NCBI GenBank assembly: GCA_050053595.1
Contig: JASFTK010000001.1
Span: forward strand, 30,143 to 94,142
Reading direction: 5' to 3'
DNA length: 64,000 bases
Source: GCA-2726865 sp050053595
GTDB lineage: Archaea; Thermoproteota; Bathyarchaeia; TCS64
Under the pieces are notes generated by a model that was not told where the DNA came from, did not search any database, and saw only the letters and a list, made by a program, of their open reading frames with translations. Each line of letters opens with the position of its first letter. Within the stretch, counting starts at the first letter, position 1. Position numbers and translations under genes: made by a program. This document shows positions 23,338 through 32,537 of the stretch, piece after piece.

Positions 23338-26253
23338 TTATTCCACATAGATAGCGGGCCTGTAGGGTTTGGCCCGGGCTGCCCTGTTCTCCGGGTCGTG
23401 GATCCAGGGGTCGCTCTCGTTGGCAATGGTGACCCCGCAGCCCATCTCTTGCTCGAAGAATCCGGAGGCGTCTTCTATGAGGTTCAGCTCGCTGAAAGCC
23501 CCCCTACCCAATCTCCTCTCCAAGACCTTTGGGGGGATCTTCTTGACGTCCTCTGCTATGGTCCTTGCGAAGCCCGGGACTGCCTTCGCGTGGGCCTTGA
23601 CCTCCTCGTTCTTGAAAGACTCCTGGATCAGGGTGCCTATCTCCAACTTTCCTTTCTTGGCCAGCTCCAGGGCTTTGAGATAGACCTTCCATTTCCACGT
23701 GGTCGCGGTGTAGAAATGGATCCGGGTCGGCTCGATACCTGTCACCCTCACTATCTTCTTGACATCTTCAAGGGTGTCCCGGATGATCTGCTCCATCTCC
23801 TCAGCCTCGGGTTTGATAAGCCCAGGATCAGGAGTAGGCCACGGGGCGAATGATACGAGGCTGTCGTTACCCATAGCTTCCCAGATCTCCTCGCATATGT
23901 GGGGGGTAAAGGGCGCGAGGATCCTCACTTGGGCGTCCACCACCTTCCCCAGGACGTAGTTAATCGCTTTCTCCCTCTCCGGGTCATCCTTTTTACTTCT
24001 GACCCTGCGGCTGTACCAGCCTAGATCCTGATTGAGGTCGTAGAGGGCGGCGTGGATGGTCCTACGCACTTTCATCTCCTTCATCGCCTCCTCCGCCTCG
24101 GCTACGTACCCCTGGAGGCAGCTCAGCATCCACTCATCGATCTCAGTGAGTACGGATGCCTCCCTGTACTTCTCCCCAACGATCTCCATCGCGTTGGAGT
24201 AGAAACTCTCCAGGTTGTCCTGCATCGATTTAGCCAGCTCGGGGCTGAAATCCGCGTCCTTCAGGGGCTCGGCGGTGATCATCAGCGCCAGCCTGAGAGG
24301 GTCGGTGTGGAACTGGTCGATGGCGTTGGCCAGGGGGATGATGTTGTTCATCGATTTGCTCATCTTCTCCCCCTCCATCAAGACGCTGCCGTTGACCACG
24401 ATGCCCCGGGGCCACTTCTCCTGGGGGAAGATCGCGTCGTGGTTGAAGATCATGAAGGTGAGGTGGTTCGAGATCAGGTCTCGCCCTGAGTGTCTGGCGT
24501 CCAACGGATAGAAGTACTCGAACTGGTCCCTGACAGCCTCCAGTTCCTCAATGGGGATATCGATCATCTCGGAGACGGCCTCGGCGGAGCCCTCCCCCAG
24601 GAAGACGTAGTCCCAGAAATCCTCGGTGAGGGAGTCAGGGTCTGGTTGTAACTTGTAGATGTTCTTGATTACGGTGTAGTATGCCATGTATATGGTGGAG
24701 TCGCTGAGGCTCTCGATGATCCACTCAGGGGCCCACGGCAGCTTGGTGCCCATCCCGACATTCCGGGCGCAGGCCTTCCTGTCCAGCCAGTCGATGACAT
24801 ATATATACTCCCGCCTCAGTTCCTTGGGGATGATCTCCATCTCCGCCAGATTCTCGTGGGCGAGCGCCTTCCAGGACGTGGCGCCGTAGTCAATAAACCA
24901 CTGGTTCTCGAATATCTTAACCAGGACGTCGGAGCCACAGCGGCACTGCACAGGCTCGATCAACTCGTACATCGTCGTGGCCCGGCCGTCGGCGATCATG
25001 TCCTCCTTCACCGCGTCCTTGGCCCTGTCGACGGTCAATCCGACGTATTGCCCGGTTATTCCCTTGAGGCGGCCGTTGTGGAACTCTTGACTGTAGACCT
25101 CTCTGGTGGCCTTCTCCAGTTTAGGGTCGTCCTGCTCGGTGATCCCCATCTTTTCCACTACGTCAGCGGCGGGGACCTCCCCCCAGCCCTGGACTTCGAT
25201 GAGGCTTATGGGTTTCAGCTTCGCTATGTCCGACCGTCTCATGTTGAACCTCTCATACTCGTCCCTTGGGGCTTTCTTCAGTTGCTCTAGGGCGACCAAG
25301 TCGAATGGGGCGTGGGCGGGCACCGACATCACCACCCCTGTGGCGTTCTTGGGGTCGACGAATGTGGCTGGCAGTATGGGGATCTCATTTCCGGTCATGG
25401 GGTTGGTGAGGGTCCCACCTATCAGCTTGCTGCCTAGGTACTCGGTGACGACCTCGACCTCGTATCCCAGGAATTGGAGCTTGTTGGCCGCGTCTGCGCT
25501 CACCAGCCAGACCTCTCCTTCCACCTTCACCTCGACATATAGTGTGTCGGGGTTGAGCCACATGTTAGTGACCCCGAAGACGGTCTCAGGGCGGAGGGTG
25601 GCGGCGGGATAGACGACATCACCACGCTTGAACTTGATGACCGTGAACTCCTCGATCTCGGGTTCCTTATCACCGACAGTGTCGTGCTGTCCCACAGGGT
25701 TACCGCAGCCGGGGCACCAGCCCACTGGGTGGCTCCCTTGGGTTATATAACCTCGCTGCCTGAGCTTGGCGAACTGCCACTCGATGAACTTGCTGTATAT
25801 GGGGTCGATGGTGGTGAACTCTCGGCGCCAGTCGATGCTGAACCCCATCAGCTGCATCCCTGTCTTGATCTCCTCGGCGAAGTACGCCGCCATCCCTGTG
25901 GGGGTCTCCAGTCTGTGCAGCTCGTCCTCTGGGATGTTGTAGATGTTGACGAAGGTGTCGAGGAGTTCCGGGTCCTTCTCCTTGAGCCTGTCCACCATCG
26001 CGATTACGGGGGTACCGGTGTAGTGGAACGCCATAGGGAAGAGGACATTGTAGCCCTGCATCCTCCGGTAGCGGGCGTGGACATCGGTCAGTGTGTAGGT
26101 CCTGCCGTGACCTATGTGCTGGGGGGAGTTGGGGTAGGGGTAAGCGACTGTGATGAAGTACTTGGGCTTCTCAGGGTCAGGGTCAGCCTCGAAGACCCCG
26201 GCCTCCGCCCACCGCCTCCTCCACTTCTCCTCGATGTTCTTCCAATCAACCAT
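23338..26253 (-). CDS. leuS: Leucyl-tRNA synthetase, archaeal type
   Basis: 971 residues, the archaeal/eukaryotic length. Class I motifs: HIGHGRTYTL (~residue 42) and EKMSKSMNN (~636). A zinc site CPGCGNPVGQHD follows the first catalytic part; the editing (CP1) domain contains ATLRPETVFGVTNMW and the GVVMSVPAHAPFD loop. The long C-terminal anticodon-binding and extension region ends DPENRAARAKPYRPAIYVE. Lies 85 bases downstream of alaS on the same strand, so rpl12-alaS-leuS may form one translation unit. Confidence 0.97.
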   Translation of the reverse strand: MVDWKNIEEKWRRRWAEAGVFEADPDPEKPKYFITVAYPYPNSPQHIGHGRTYTLTDVHARYRRMQGYNVLFPMAFHYTGTPVIAMVDRLKEKDPELLDTFVNIYNIPEDELHRLETPTGMAAYFAEEIKTGMQLMGFSIDWRREFTTIDPIYSKFIEWQFAKLRQRGYITQGSHPVGWCPGCGNPVGQHDTVGDKEPEIEEFTVIKFKRGDVVYPAATLRPETVFGVTNMWLNPDTLYVEVKVEGEVWLVSADAANKLQFLGYEVEVVTEYLGSKLIGGTLTNPMTGNEIPILPATFVDPKNATGVVMSVPAHAPFDLVALEQLKKAPRDEYERFNMRRSDIAKLKPISLIEVQGWGEVPAADVVEKMGITEQDDPKLEKATREVYSQEFHNGRLKGITGQYVGLTVDRAKDAVKEDMIADGRATTMYELIEPVQCRCGSDVLVKIFENQWFIDYGATSWKALAHENLAEMEIIPKELRREYIYVIDWLDRKACARNVGMGTKLPWAPEWIIESLSDSTIYMAYYTVIKNIYKLQPDPDSLTEDFWDYVFLGEGSAEAVSEMIDIPIEELEAVRDQFEYFYPLDARHSGRDLISNHLTFMIFNHDAIFPQEKWPRGIVVNGSVLMEGEKMSKSMNNIIPLANAIDQFHTDPLRLALMITAEPLKDADFSPELAKSMQDNLESFYSNAMEIVGEKYREASVLTEIDEWMLSCLQGYVAEAEEAMKEMKVRRTIHAALYDLNQDLGWYSRRVRSKKDDPEREKAINYVLGKVVDAQVRILAPFTPHICEEIWEAMGNDSLVSFAPWPTPDPGLIKPEAEEMEQIIRDTLEDVKKIVRVTGIEPTRIHFYTATTWKWKVYLKALELAKKGKLEIGTLIQESFKNEEVKAHAKAVPGFARTIAEDVKKIPPKVLERRLGRGAFSELNLIEDASGFFEQEMGCGVTIANESDPWIHDPENRAARAKPYRPAIYVE

Positions 26254-26338
26254 CGTATCACCTACTCATCTAGATTTGCGGGTTATTTTCGATTGTCAGG
26301 GGAATAAAGGTTGTGAGTAAAAATCGTTGCGGAACCCC

Positions 26339-29071
26339 TCAGCTGAGCTGATCCCTGAGGGTTTCCCTTATCACTTCCCTAGACCCCCTGAACTTCTCAG
26401 GGTCTCCTCCACCCCCCTGACCGAAATGGGGCTGCCCACCCCCCTGCCCTCCGATCATCTCTGAGACCTTGGAAGTCAGTCTCCCGGCGTGGACCCCCTT
26501 GGAGATGGCCACCTCTCCCACTTTAACTACGAGCCTCCCCTCGTCCTCGGAGAACAATAAGGCAACAACTCCCTCGTCGTTCTCTGCTAGAGCGTTCCCC
26601 ACCTCGATTAGGAAGTCAGGGTCCGTTTTATCGGAGTGGACCACGAGCGTGATACCGTCGACATCCTCGGCTTCTTCAATCAGCCTCTGGGCGGTCTGTC
26701 TGGAAGCCGCGAGTTGGAGGGTCTCAAGTTGCTTCTTGAGCTCTTTATCTTGGTCAATTAACGTGGCGGTTGATGTTCCCACCTGATGATATGTTGTGCC
26801 AAGTAGTTCAGCAGCTTCCATGAGGCTCCTCTCCCTCCTCTGGACCTCGGCGAGGGCGTGGGGACCCACTGCGTAGATCAGGCGCTCGACACCATCTTGG
26901 ACCCTCTCAGTGTTCACTATCTTGATGAGCCCCGCCTCAGAGGTGTTAGAGAGGTGGGTCCCACCACACGCCTCGACATCCCAACCCCCCTCCACCTCGA
27001 CGACCCTGATCTCCTTCCCGGGGACCGCCCCCCCTTGATAGAGCCTGAACCCGTACTCTGCCTCTGCGTCGTTCCTCTGCATCCAGCGGCAGGCGACGGG
27101 TCGGCCCTCCCAGACAACCATATTGGCGAGGCGTTCTATCTCCTCGACCTGCTCCCTTGTGAGCCTCTTGTAGTGACTGATGTCAAGGCGGCTGGTCTCC
27201 ACCCCTTTCTGGGCACCAGACTGCCATGCATGATCCCCCAAGACCCTCCGGGCAGCCCCAAGGATCAGGTGGGTGGCTGTGTGGGCTCTCATCAGGGCGA
27301 GCCGCCTCTCCCAGTCGATGACACCCCTCACCTTGTCTCCGACACCGATCTCTGACGCGTCGTCAACCTTGTGAAGTATCACCCCCTCGATGGATAAAAC
27401 GTTCTCCACCTGGACCTCGGTTTCATCTTTCTCCAATTTACCGATGTCTGAGATCTGTCCCCCGCCCTCCGCGTAGAACCCGGTCTGGTCGAGGACGATG
27501 TATCCGCCAGAGATGATCGCCTTAACTTCCGCTCTGAACTCCCTCAGATAAGGGTCCTCGTAGAATAGAGCCCTGGTAGCCTCCATCCCCTCTACCTCCG
27601 AGGCGAGTTCATCCTCCCTTGTCTCCCTATCCCCGCCCTCGCCGGTGAGGTGCCTCATGGCTACCAGAGAGTAAAAGTCCTCGGGGACCCCGACCTTCAC
27701 ACCGGACTCGGAGGCGACCTCGGTGACGTCGTCGGGTGTGAGGCCATGGGAGTCATAGAACTCTACTAACTGGTCGACGGGGACACCCGCCTCGTTCCGC
27801 TGGAGGTAACGCTTGACCAGACCTCTACCCCTATTGAGGGTGTCCCGGTATTTCTCTCCCTCATGCTCCACCATCTCAAGTATATCATCACTCATCGAAT
27901 GGAGCTGGGGGAAATCGCCACCCCAGAACCCAATCTGGGCCTCCACTAGATCCGGTAGCCGGTCCTCGATACCGATCCTGCGGAGGAGCCTGTAGATACG
28001 CCTGTAGAGGAGACGGGCTAGGTAGCCCTCACGGACATTGGAGGGCACCACCCCCTCTGAGAGAATAAATGCCAGACTCTTGGAGTGGTCGAGGACCGCG
28101 TAGACTGACTCCACCGGGGTAAGCTGTCGGTCCAACTCTCCGGGGTCGATGCCGACCAGCTTCGCTATCTTCTCCCTCTCCATCTCTTTATTACCCGAGG
28201 TGATGCGGCAGGAATACTTAGCTGTCTCTGCGAGGAGTTCGGTGTCTGGGCTTATCCTCGCCCATCCCATGACCTCGTCAAGGATGGATCCGTATATGGT
28301 GTGGAAGGCGCTGGGGGAGCCCTGGCTCAGCCACGCCCACCTCTCCATACCGTATCCGGTGTCCACAACCTGGATGGGCATCGGCTCCATCCGGTCCCCG
28401 ATCACACGGTACATCATGAACACCAGGGTGGAGACCTCTAGGCCGCCGACGCATCCCTCTAGGTCGAATCCCGCGTTACCCCCACCACTCCAGAGTCCCT
28501 CCTTGTAGGTGACCAGCTCATCTTTGACCCCTAGATCTTCTGTGAGCAACTCGTGGTGGTAGCGGACGGTCTGGTCTTTCCAGTAGATCTGAGGCTCCCC
28601 CTCGTAGTTGAAAGCGTGGTGGCCTCCCATCTCAAAGAAGGTGAGGTGACGTCCAGCCGTGTAGCCGGCCAAGTCGATGTCCTCGAACCTTATGCAAGGC
28701 TGGCTGACGACCAGAGGGTTCCCAGGCGGGGGTATGATGCCCTCGGTGACGTAGGGCTGGAAGTCGATGATGCTAGCGATGGTGATCATCAGGTCGTCCC
28801 GCCACCTGGCGACGACGGGGTAGGGACTCACCCGTAGGTGTCCCCTCTCTTCGAAGAATGAGAGGAACTTTTCCCTCATCTCGGAGACCGTGAACGGACG
28901 GTTAACGGGGGGATCGCCGATGAAAGTGTAGTCGACGCAAGGTGCATCCCCGCAGTTCTCGGCGTCAGGGTCCAACGTCCAGTAGTGGAGGCCACAGCTG
29001 GGGCAGAGCTTCCTGACGTATCCCGTCTCAAGGAAGAATGGCAATCTGAACTCGTCTGGGGGTACTTCCAC
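26339..29071 (-). CDS. alaS: Alanyl-tRNA synthetase
   Basis: 910 residues from a GTG at 29071, chosen because homology starts EVPPDEFRLPFFLETGYVRK and the further-open frame upstream is only the antisense-like shadow of rpl12. Archaeal zinc motif KLCPSCGLHYW with CGDAPC, class II core (RFEDIDLAGYTAGRHLTFFE), editing domain with HTATHLI and CGGTHL, and a C-Ala dimerisation tail rich in Gly (GGQGGGQPHFGQGGGG). The upstream frame also offers a TTG at 29080. Follows rpl12 by 52 bases. Confidence 0.96.
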   Translation of the reverse strand: MEVPPDEFRLPFFLETGYVRKLCPSCGLHYWTLDPDAENCGDAPCVDYTFIGDPPVNRPFTVSEMREKFLSFFEERGHLRVSPYPVVARWRDDLMITIASIIDFQPYVTEGIIPPPGNPLVVSQPCIRFEDIDLAGYTAGRHLTFFEMGGHHAFNYEGEPQIYWKDQTVRYHHELLTEDLGVKDELVTYKEGLWSGGGNAGFDLEGCVGGLEVSTLVFMMYRVIGDRMEPMPIQVVDTGYGMERWAWLSQGSPSAFHTIYGSILDEVMGWARISPDTELLAETAKYSCRITSGNKEMEREKIAKLVGIDPGELDRQLTPVESVYAVLDHSKSLAFILSEGVVPSNVREGYLARLLYRRIYRLLRRIGIEDRLPDLVEAQIGFWGGDFPQLHSMSDDILEMVEHEGEKYRDTLNRGRGLVKRYLQRNEAGVPVDQLVEFYDSHGLTPDDVTEVASESGVKVGVPEDFYSLVAMRHLTGEGGDRETREDELASEVEGMEATRALFYEDPYLREFRAEVKAIISGGYIVLDQTGFYAEGGGQISDIGKLEKDETEVQVENVLSIEGVILHKVDDASEIGVGDKVRGVIDWERRLALMRAHTATHLILGAARRVLGDHAWQSGAQKGVETSRLDISHYKRLTREQVEEIERLANMVVWEGRPVACRWMQRNDAEAEYGFRLYQGGAVPGKEIRVVEVEGGWDVEACGGTHLSNTSEAGLIKIVNTERVQDGVERLIYAVGPHALAEVQRRERSLMEAAELLGTTYHQVGTSTATLIDQDKELKKQLETLQLAASRQTAQRLIEEAEDVDGITLVVHSDKTDPDFLIEVGNALAENDEGVVALLFSEDEGRLVVKVGEVAISKGVHAGRLTSKVSEMIGGQGGGQPHFGQGGGGDPEKFRGSREVIRETLRDQLS

Positions 29072-29123
29072 GTGGCTCAATCTCCCGCAGGGGGAATGGT
29101 CTGGGGAGTGGAAAAAACTTTGC

Positions 29124-29426
29124 TTAAGCACCGAAGAGGGCGCTGAGTCCCTGTAGGTCCTCTTCTTCCTCTTCTTCTTCCTCTTCCTCCGGCTCCTCCT
29201 CTTCCTCCTCCTGAGCGACAGGGGCGGCAGAGGGTGCAGCGGCAGCGGTGACGACGGGGGCCTTAAGCGCCTCGTCGATATCGACCTCCGCAAGGGCGGC
29301 AACAAGGGCCTTCACCCTGACGGCGTCAGGGCTGATCCCTGCGGCGTTTAGAATATTCCCTATGGAATTCTCATTGATCTCCTCACCGGCGCTGTGGAGC
29401 AACATCGCGGCGTACATATATTCCAT
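29124..29426 (-). CDS. rpl12: Ribosomal protein L12 (P1), stalk protein
   Basis: 100 residues with the archaeal/eukaryotic P1 plan: N-terminal helical dimerisation domain (MYAAMLLHSAGEEINENSIG), an Ala/Pro-rich hinge (VTAAAAPSAAPVAQ), a long Glu run and a hydrophobic tip LSALFGA that binds translation factors. In many archaea it follows rpl10, but here rpl10 is 11 kb away with aIF1A after it and rpl12 heads an operon with alaS. TATA box near 29488; the leader carries a perfect hairpin (29446-29460) and the site gagagg. Confidence 0.95.
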   Translation of the reverse strand: MEYMYAAMLLHSAGEEINENSIGNILNAAGISPDAVRVKALVAALAEVDIDEALKAPVVTAAAAPSAAPVAQEEEEEEPEEEEEEEEEEDLQGLSALFGA

Positions 29427-29445
29427 CTTTTAACCTCTCATGGTC

Positions 29446-29460
29446 CGGTCCGGCGGACCG
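29446..29460 (-). promoter_or_regulatory. 5'-leader hairpin of the rpl12 mRNA
   Basis: CGGTCC and GGACCG around GGC form a perfect 6-bp GC-rich stem. With the TATA box at ~29488, transcription would start near 29461, placing the hairpin at the very 5' end, 20 bases before the ATG. A candidate for ribosomal-protein autoregulation or RNA stability. Confidence 0.55.
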
Positions 29461-29562
29461 TGAAGTAACGAGTATAGAACCGGCTTTTATTCTTTCCTAT
29501 TTCTACACCCTAACTGAGGAAATGTTTTATCGTCTACGAACTAGAAAAGGTGTGAGACTCGG

Positions 29563-30444
29563 ATGACTAGGAGAATCAGGAAGAAACCGGTGGAGGCCCT
29601 CGACGCCCTCGTGGACTCCGTCCTTGACCCTCACACCCCACCGATTGCGAGGATTGAACCCGGGGAGACTGTGGAGATCGAGACCTGGAGCGCACTCACC
29701 AAGGTCACCAACCCTGTGACCGGCCCCCTTTATGTGGTGGGAGCCGAGCCCGGGGACACCCTGGTCGTCGAGATACTGGACATAGAACTCCCTGACCGGG
29801 GGACAGTGGCCATCATCCCTGGCTTTGGAGCCTTGGAGGGCTGGCTGAACCTCATGGAGCCCAAGAGAAAGGAATGCGAGATCAGAGAAGGCAAGATACT
29901 CTACGAGAGGGATGATGGGAAGAACTTCGAGCTAGAAGCTGATCCCTTCATAGGAACCATCGGGGTCTCACCCAGTGTCGAGGCTGTATCCAGCCTCACC
30001 CCCGGCCTTCACGGGGGGAACATGGATTGCCCCGACATAAAGCCAGGGAACAAGCTGATGCTACCTGTCTCCAGACCTGGCGCCCTCTTCAAGCTCGGCG
30101 ACGTCCATGCCGTCCAGGGAGATGGAGAGTTGTGTGGGGTCGCCATCGAGGTAGACGCCGTTGTCACCCTCAGGTTCAACCTTGTCAAAGATGGGGGTCT
30201 CACGTGGCCGAGGATCGAGTCGCCTGAGGAGATTATGGCCGTGGGCAGCGCCCGGCCGCTGGAGGACGCGGCCCGCCATGCCTTCAGAGAGATGGTGGAA
30301 TGGATGGTCGCTGACCACGGCTGGACCCCCGATGATGCCTACATGTTCTTAAGCGTGGTGGCGAAAGCAAGGATAGCGCAGATCGTTGACCCCCTTTATA
30401 CGGTGGTCGCGAAGCTATCGAAGAAGTATTTAGAGGTGAATTAG
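29563..30444 (+). CDS. Acetamidase/formamidase family protein
   Basis: 293 residues of the FmdA_AmdA beta-rich fold. Typical family stretches are TNPVTGPLYVVGAEPGDTL, HGGNMDCPDIKPGN and DVHAVQGDGELCGVAIEVDA, which carry metal and active-site residues. Members hydrolyse short amides (formamide, acetamide) to ammonia plus acid. Stand-alone promoter (tgttttatcg, ~29522). The next gene, a zinc-ribbon protein, starts in the base after its stop (TAG-GTG), so the two are co-translated. Confidence 0.9.
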   Translation: MTRRIRKKPVEALDALVDSVLDPHTPPIARIEPGETVEIETWSALTKVTNPVTGPLYVVGAEPGDTLVVEILDIELPDRGTVAIIPGFGALEGWLNLMEPKRKECEIREGKILYERDDGKNFELEADPFIGTIGVSPSVEAVSSLTPGLHGGNMDCPDIKPGNKLMLPVSRPGALFKLGDVHAVQGDGELCGVAIEVDAVVTLRFNLVKDGGLTWPRIESPEEIMAVGSARPLEDAARHAFREMVEWMVADHGWTPDDAYMFLSVVAKARIAQIVDPLYTVVAKLSKKYLEVN

Positions 30445-30738
30445 GTGGAAGAGACAGAGACCATTGTGTGCCCCAAGTGCGGCGGATCCATGATCAAGGG
30501 GAGGGTCATCATCCCCATCGAGAGGCTGAGCTCCCCTGAGATGGGTCAGCTCACCCCCGGCTTCATGAGGGAGGGCCTCCCCCCAATAGTGGAGAACTTC
30601 ACCACCGTCCCCCACTGGGAAGAAAAGACAGGGGAAAAGACGGGGCTCATCTTCAAGAAGGACAAGATGATAACGATGAAGATACGCGCCCAACGTTGCA
30701 CCCTGTGTAACTACATCGAACTCTACGCCGAGGGATAG
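30445..30738 (+). CDS. Zinc-ribbon protein, co-transcribed with the amidase
   Basis: 97 residues with GTG start directly after the amidase stop. Zinc ribbon split by a ~60-residue insert: CPKC at residues ~9-12 and CTLC near residue 88. The body KTGLIFKKDKMITMKIRAQRC is beta-rich, resembling small YgiT/DUF6487-like ribbons. No catalytic residues. Tight linkage to the amidase suggests a chaperone or regulatory partner; function unknown. Convergent with the QueG-like gene. Confidence 0.75.
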   Translation: MEETETIVCPKCGGSMIKGRVIIPIERLSSPEMGQLTPGFMREGLPPIVENFTTVPHWEEKTGEKTGLIFKKDKMITMKIRAQRCTLCNYIELYAEG

Positions 30739-30747
30739 ATGGACGGG

Positions 30748-31509
30748 TCAGAGTTCAAAGACATCTCTGTAAACGCCTCTCCTGTAGCAGGCTTTGATGC
30801 ACTTCCCGCAAACCTCACCGTCCAACCCCAGGGCCACTATATAACGGCGACACTGCTCCCTATAATTCGGGAGCCTCTCCTTGTTCGCAAGGAACCGGCA
30901 GGCGTCAAGGCACGCCGAGCAGCCCCCGCAACCCTCGGAGGTCGGAGGGGTCCTCTCTAGAGGTAGGTCGGTGACCACCGATGCGAGTCTTATGGCACAG
31001 CTGTACCTGGGATTCACTATCAACTCGTTCCTCCCCCTCCAGCCCACCCCTGAGAGTTCAGCGGCGACCCTGTGAGACACAACAAGGGGGTAAAAGTCCT
31101 CTACGTGGGAGATCTCTTTAGCGATCCCCGTCGTCGTTGCGGGGATCGAGTATCCTCCGATATCTTCTGCCAGGAGGGAGGCGGTATCGTTCAGAGCGGT
31201 GTTCAGTCGATGGTACCAATCAGCGTAGACATTCCATAACTTTAGATCGTACCCCCCATCCCACTTCCGGGCGACAGCGTCAATGGCCTCCTCAGGGTAG
31301 GCGTAAGCAATACTGATGATGGACCCTCTCTCCAAGAGCCTATCAAATATATCTCCAGAATGTTCCCTGAGTCTAATCCTCTGGACCGGGAGGAGGCTAT
31401 CATAGACACCCTTGAATGATGCAACACCCAGAACGCCATTCAGCCCCCTCATTGAGGCTTCGGCCTCGAATCTTTGACGTATGCCATCCAGATCTCTGAG
31501 TCCCGACAT
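30748..31509 (-). CDS. QueG-like double [4Fe-4S] reductase family protein
   Basis: 253 residues. The C-terminal half has two ferredoxin-type cysteine sets: CGGCSACLDAC (~residue 188) and Cys234, Cys237 and Cys241 in CGKCIKAC, with partner cysteines nearby. The N-terminal half (ISIAYAYPEEAIDAVARKWDG; GWRGRNELIVNPRYSCAIRLASV) matches epoxyqueuosine reductase (QueG). QueG is shorter here than the bacterial ~380-residue form, with no C-terminal HEAT domain. It may be a corrinoid-dependent Fe-S reductase of another function, such as reductive activation of a corrinoid protein. Confidence 0.75.
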   Translation of the reverse strand: MSGLRDLDGIRQRFEAEASMRGLNGVLGVASFKGVYDSLLPVQRIRLREHSGDIFDRLLERGSIISIAYAYPEEAIDAVARKWDGGYDLKLWNVYADWYHRLNTALNDTASLLAEDIGGYSIPATTTGIAKEISHVEDFYPLVVSHRVAAELSGVGWRGRNELIVNPRYSCAIRLASVVTDLPLERTPPTSEGCGGCSACLDACRFLANKERLPNYREQCRRYIVALGLDGEVCGKCIKACYRRGVYRDVFEL

Positions 31510-31563
31510 CCCGAGTAATGTTACATCTCTGAATATAATGCTTTGAGCCCCCTTTGAAGAGTG

Positions 31564-31571
31564 TTATATAT
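31564..31571 (+). promoter_or_regulatory. TATA box for the HpcH aldolase
   Basis: ttatatat is centred ~37 bases before the ATG at 31604, and so favours that start over in-frame starts at 31574 and 31580. Confidence 0.55.
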
Positions 31572-31603
31572 CGTTGAGAATGAGTGAATGGGAGAGAGAT
31601 CCT

Positions 31604-32365
31604 ATGAGGAATAATGTGAAGGAGACACTTGAGGAGGGCGGCGTTGCGCTCGGCGCATGGATATCCGTCCTGGACCCGGTCACGGCCCGTGTTGTAGCGG
31701 GTTCTGGGCTCGATTGGGTGCTATTCGACACCGAACATGGGCCCTCCGGCATCGAGACCATCGACGGCCTTGTCCGGGGTGTCATCGGTGCAGGAGCCTC
31801 CCCCCTGATTAGGGTAGTCTGGAATGACATCAACGCTATAAAGAAAGCCCTCGACACAGGGGTTTACGGCATAGTGGTGCCATGGGTCAACACCAAGGAA
31901 GAGGCAGAGAAGGCGGTCAGCTATACAAGGTACGCTCCTGAAGGTCTCAGGGGCTGCGCTGCAGGCCGCCCCGCCAGCGCTTGGGGGATGACGGGGAAGG
32001 AGTATATGGATATAGTAAACGACCAAATCTTCGTTGCTGTCCAGATCGAGACCAAGAAGGCTGTGGATAACATCGACGAGATAGTCTCAGCAGAAGGGGT
32101 TGACGCCACCTTTGTAGGACCCTCCGACCTATCCGCCTCATACGGGGTCAGAGGGCAGTTCTGGCACCCCAAGGTACGGGGAGCCCTTGAGACGATCATC
32201 GAAGCCTCTGAGGCCGCCGGGGTGGCGCCGGGTATCGCCTTCGGAAAGGGACCCGAACACTGCGTGGAGCTTATCGAGCAGGGCTTCAGATTCATCGGGG
32301 TAGGTGGCGACACAGCGTTCCTGAGGAGAGGGTGCGAGGCAACTCTAGCCAAGATTCAGGGTTGA
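31604..32365 (+). CDS. HpcH/HpaI-family aldolase (2-keto-3-deoxy acid type)
   Basis: 253 residues from ATG 31604, chosen by the TATA box position and because homology starts NNVKETLEEGGVALGAWIS. Family motifs: DWVLFDTEHGPSG (metal-ligand Asp/Glu region), GVYGIVVPWVNTKEEAEKAV, AVQIETKKAVDNIDEI (Glu metal ligand) and VDATFVGPSDLSASYG (Asp ligand). Class II, Mg/Mn-dependent, cleaving 2-keto-3-deoxy acids to pyruvate plus an aldehyde. Substrate (rhamnonate, glucarate or 4-hydroxy-2-oxoacid type) unknown. Single-gene unit. Confidence 0.9.
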   Translation: MRNNVKETLEEGGVALGAWISVLDPVTARVVAGSGLDWVLFDTEHGPSGIETIDGLVRGVIGAGASPLIRVVWNDINAIKKALDTGVYGIVVPWVNTKEEAEKAVSYTRYAPEGLRGCAAGRPASAWGMTGKEYMDIVNDQIFVAVQIETKKAVDNIDEIVSAEGVDATFVGPSDLSASYGVRGQFWHPKVRGALETIIEASEAAGVAPGIAFGKGPEHCVELIEQGFRFIGVGGDTAFLRRGCEATLAKIQG

Positions 32366-32537
32366 TTCCCCCCCATATGCCATAGAATCTAGGTCTATTG
32401 ATGCCTGAGCCGGTTTCTCTAATGGTGATAGTTAACCTCCTCCATGGAGCGAGGTAGCCATCCCCATTTCTGCCCGGGTTCTGTCGAATTTAGAAACTTT
32501 TTTTCCTTGTCGTTCACACTGTCTGGTTGAGGTTGTT

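Noticed and set aside
29158..29215. Low-complexity GAG/GAA repeat as a possible satellite
   Set aside because: It is the normal Glu-rich acidic tail of ribosomal protein L12.
29072..29305. Arg/Pro-rich extension of AlaRS
   Set aside because: It reads the rpl12 gene in another frame; the Arg/Lys and Pro runs mirror the Glu-codon tract of rpl12. Homology starts at 29071.
32434..32455. Nested palindrome ACCTC-CTCCATGGAG-C-GAGGT as a terminator or attenuator
   Set aside because: No T-run follows it and it sits well away from both neighbouring genes; too short for a firm call.
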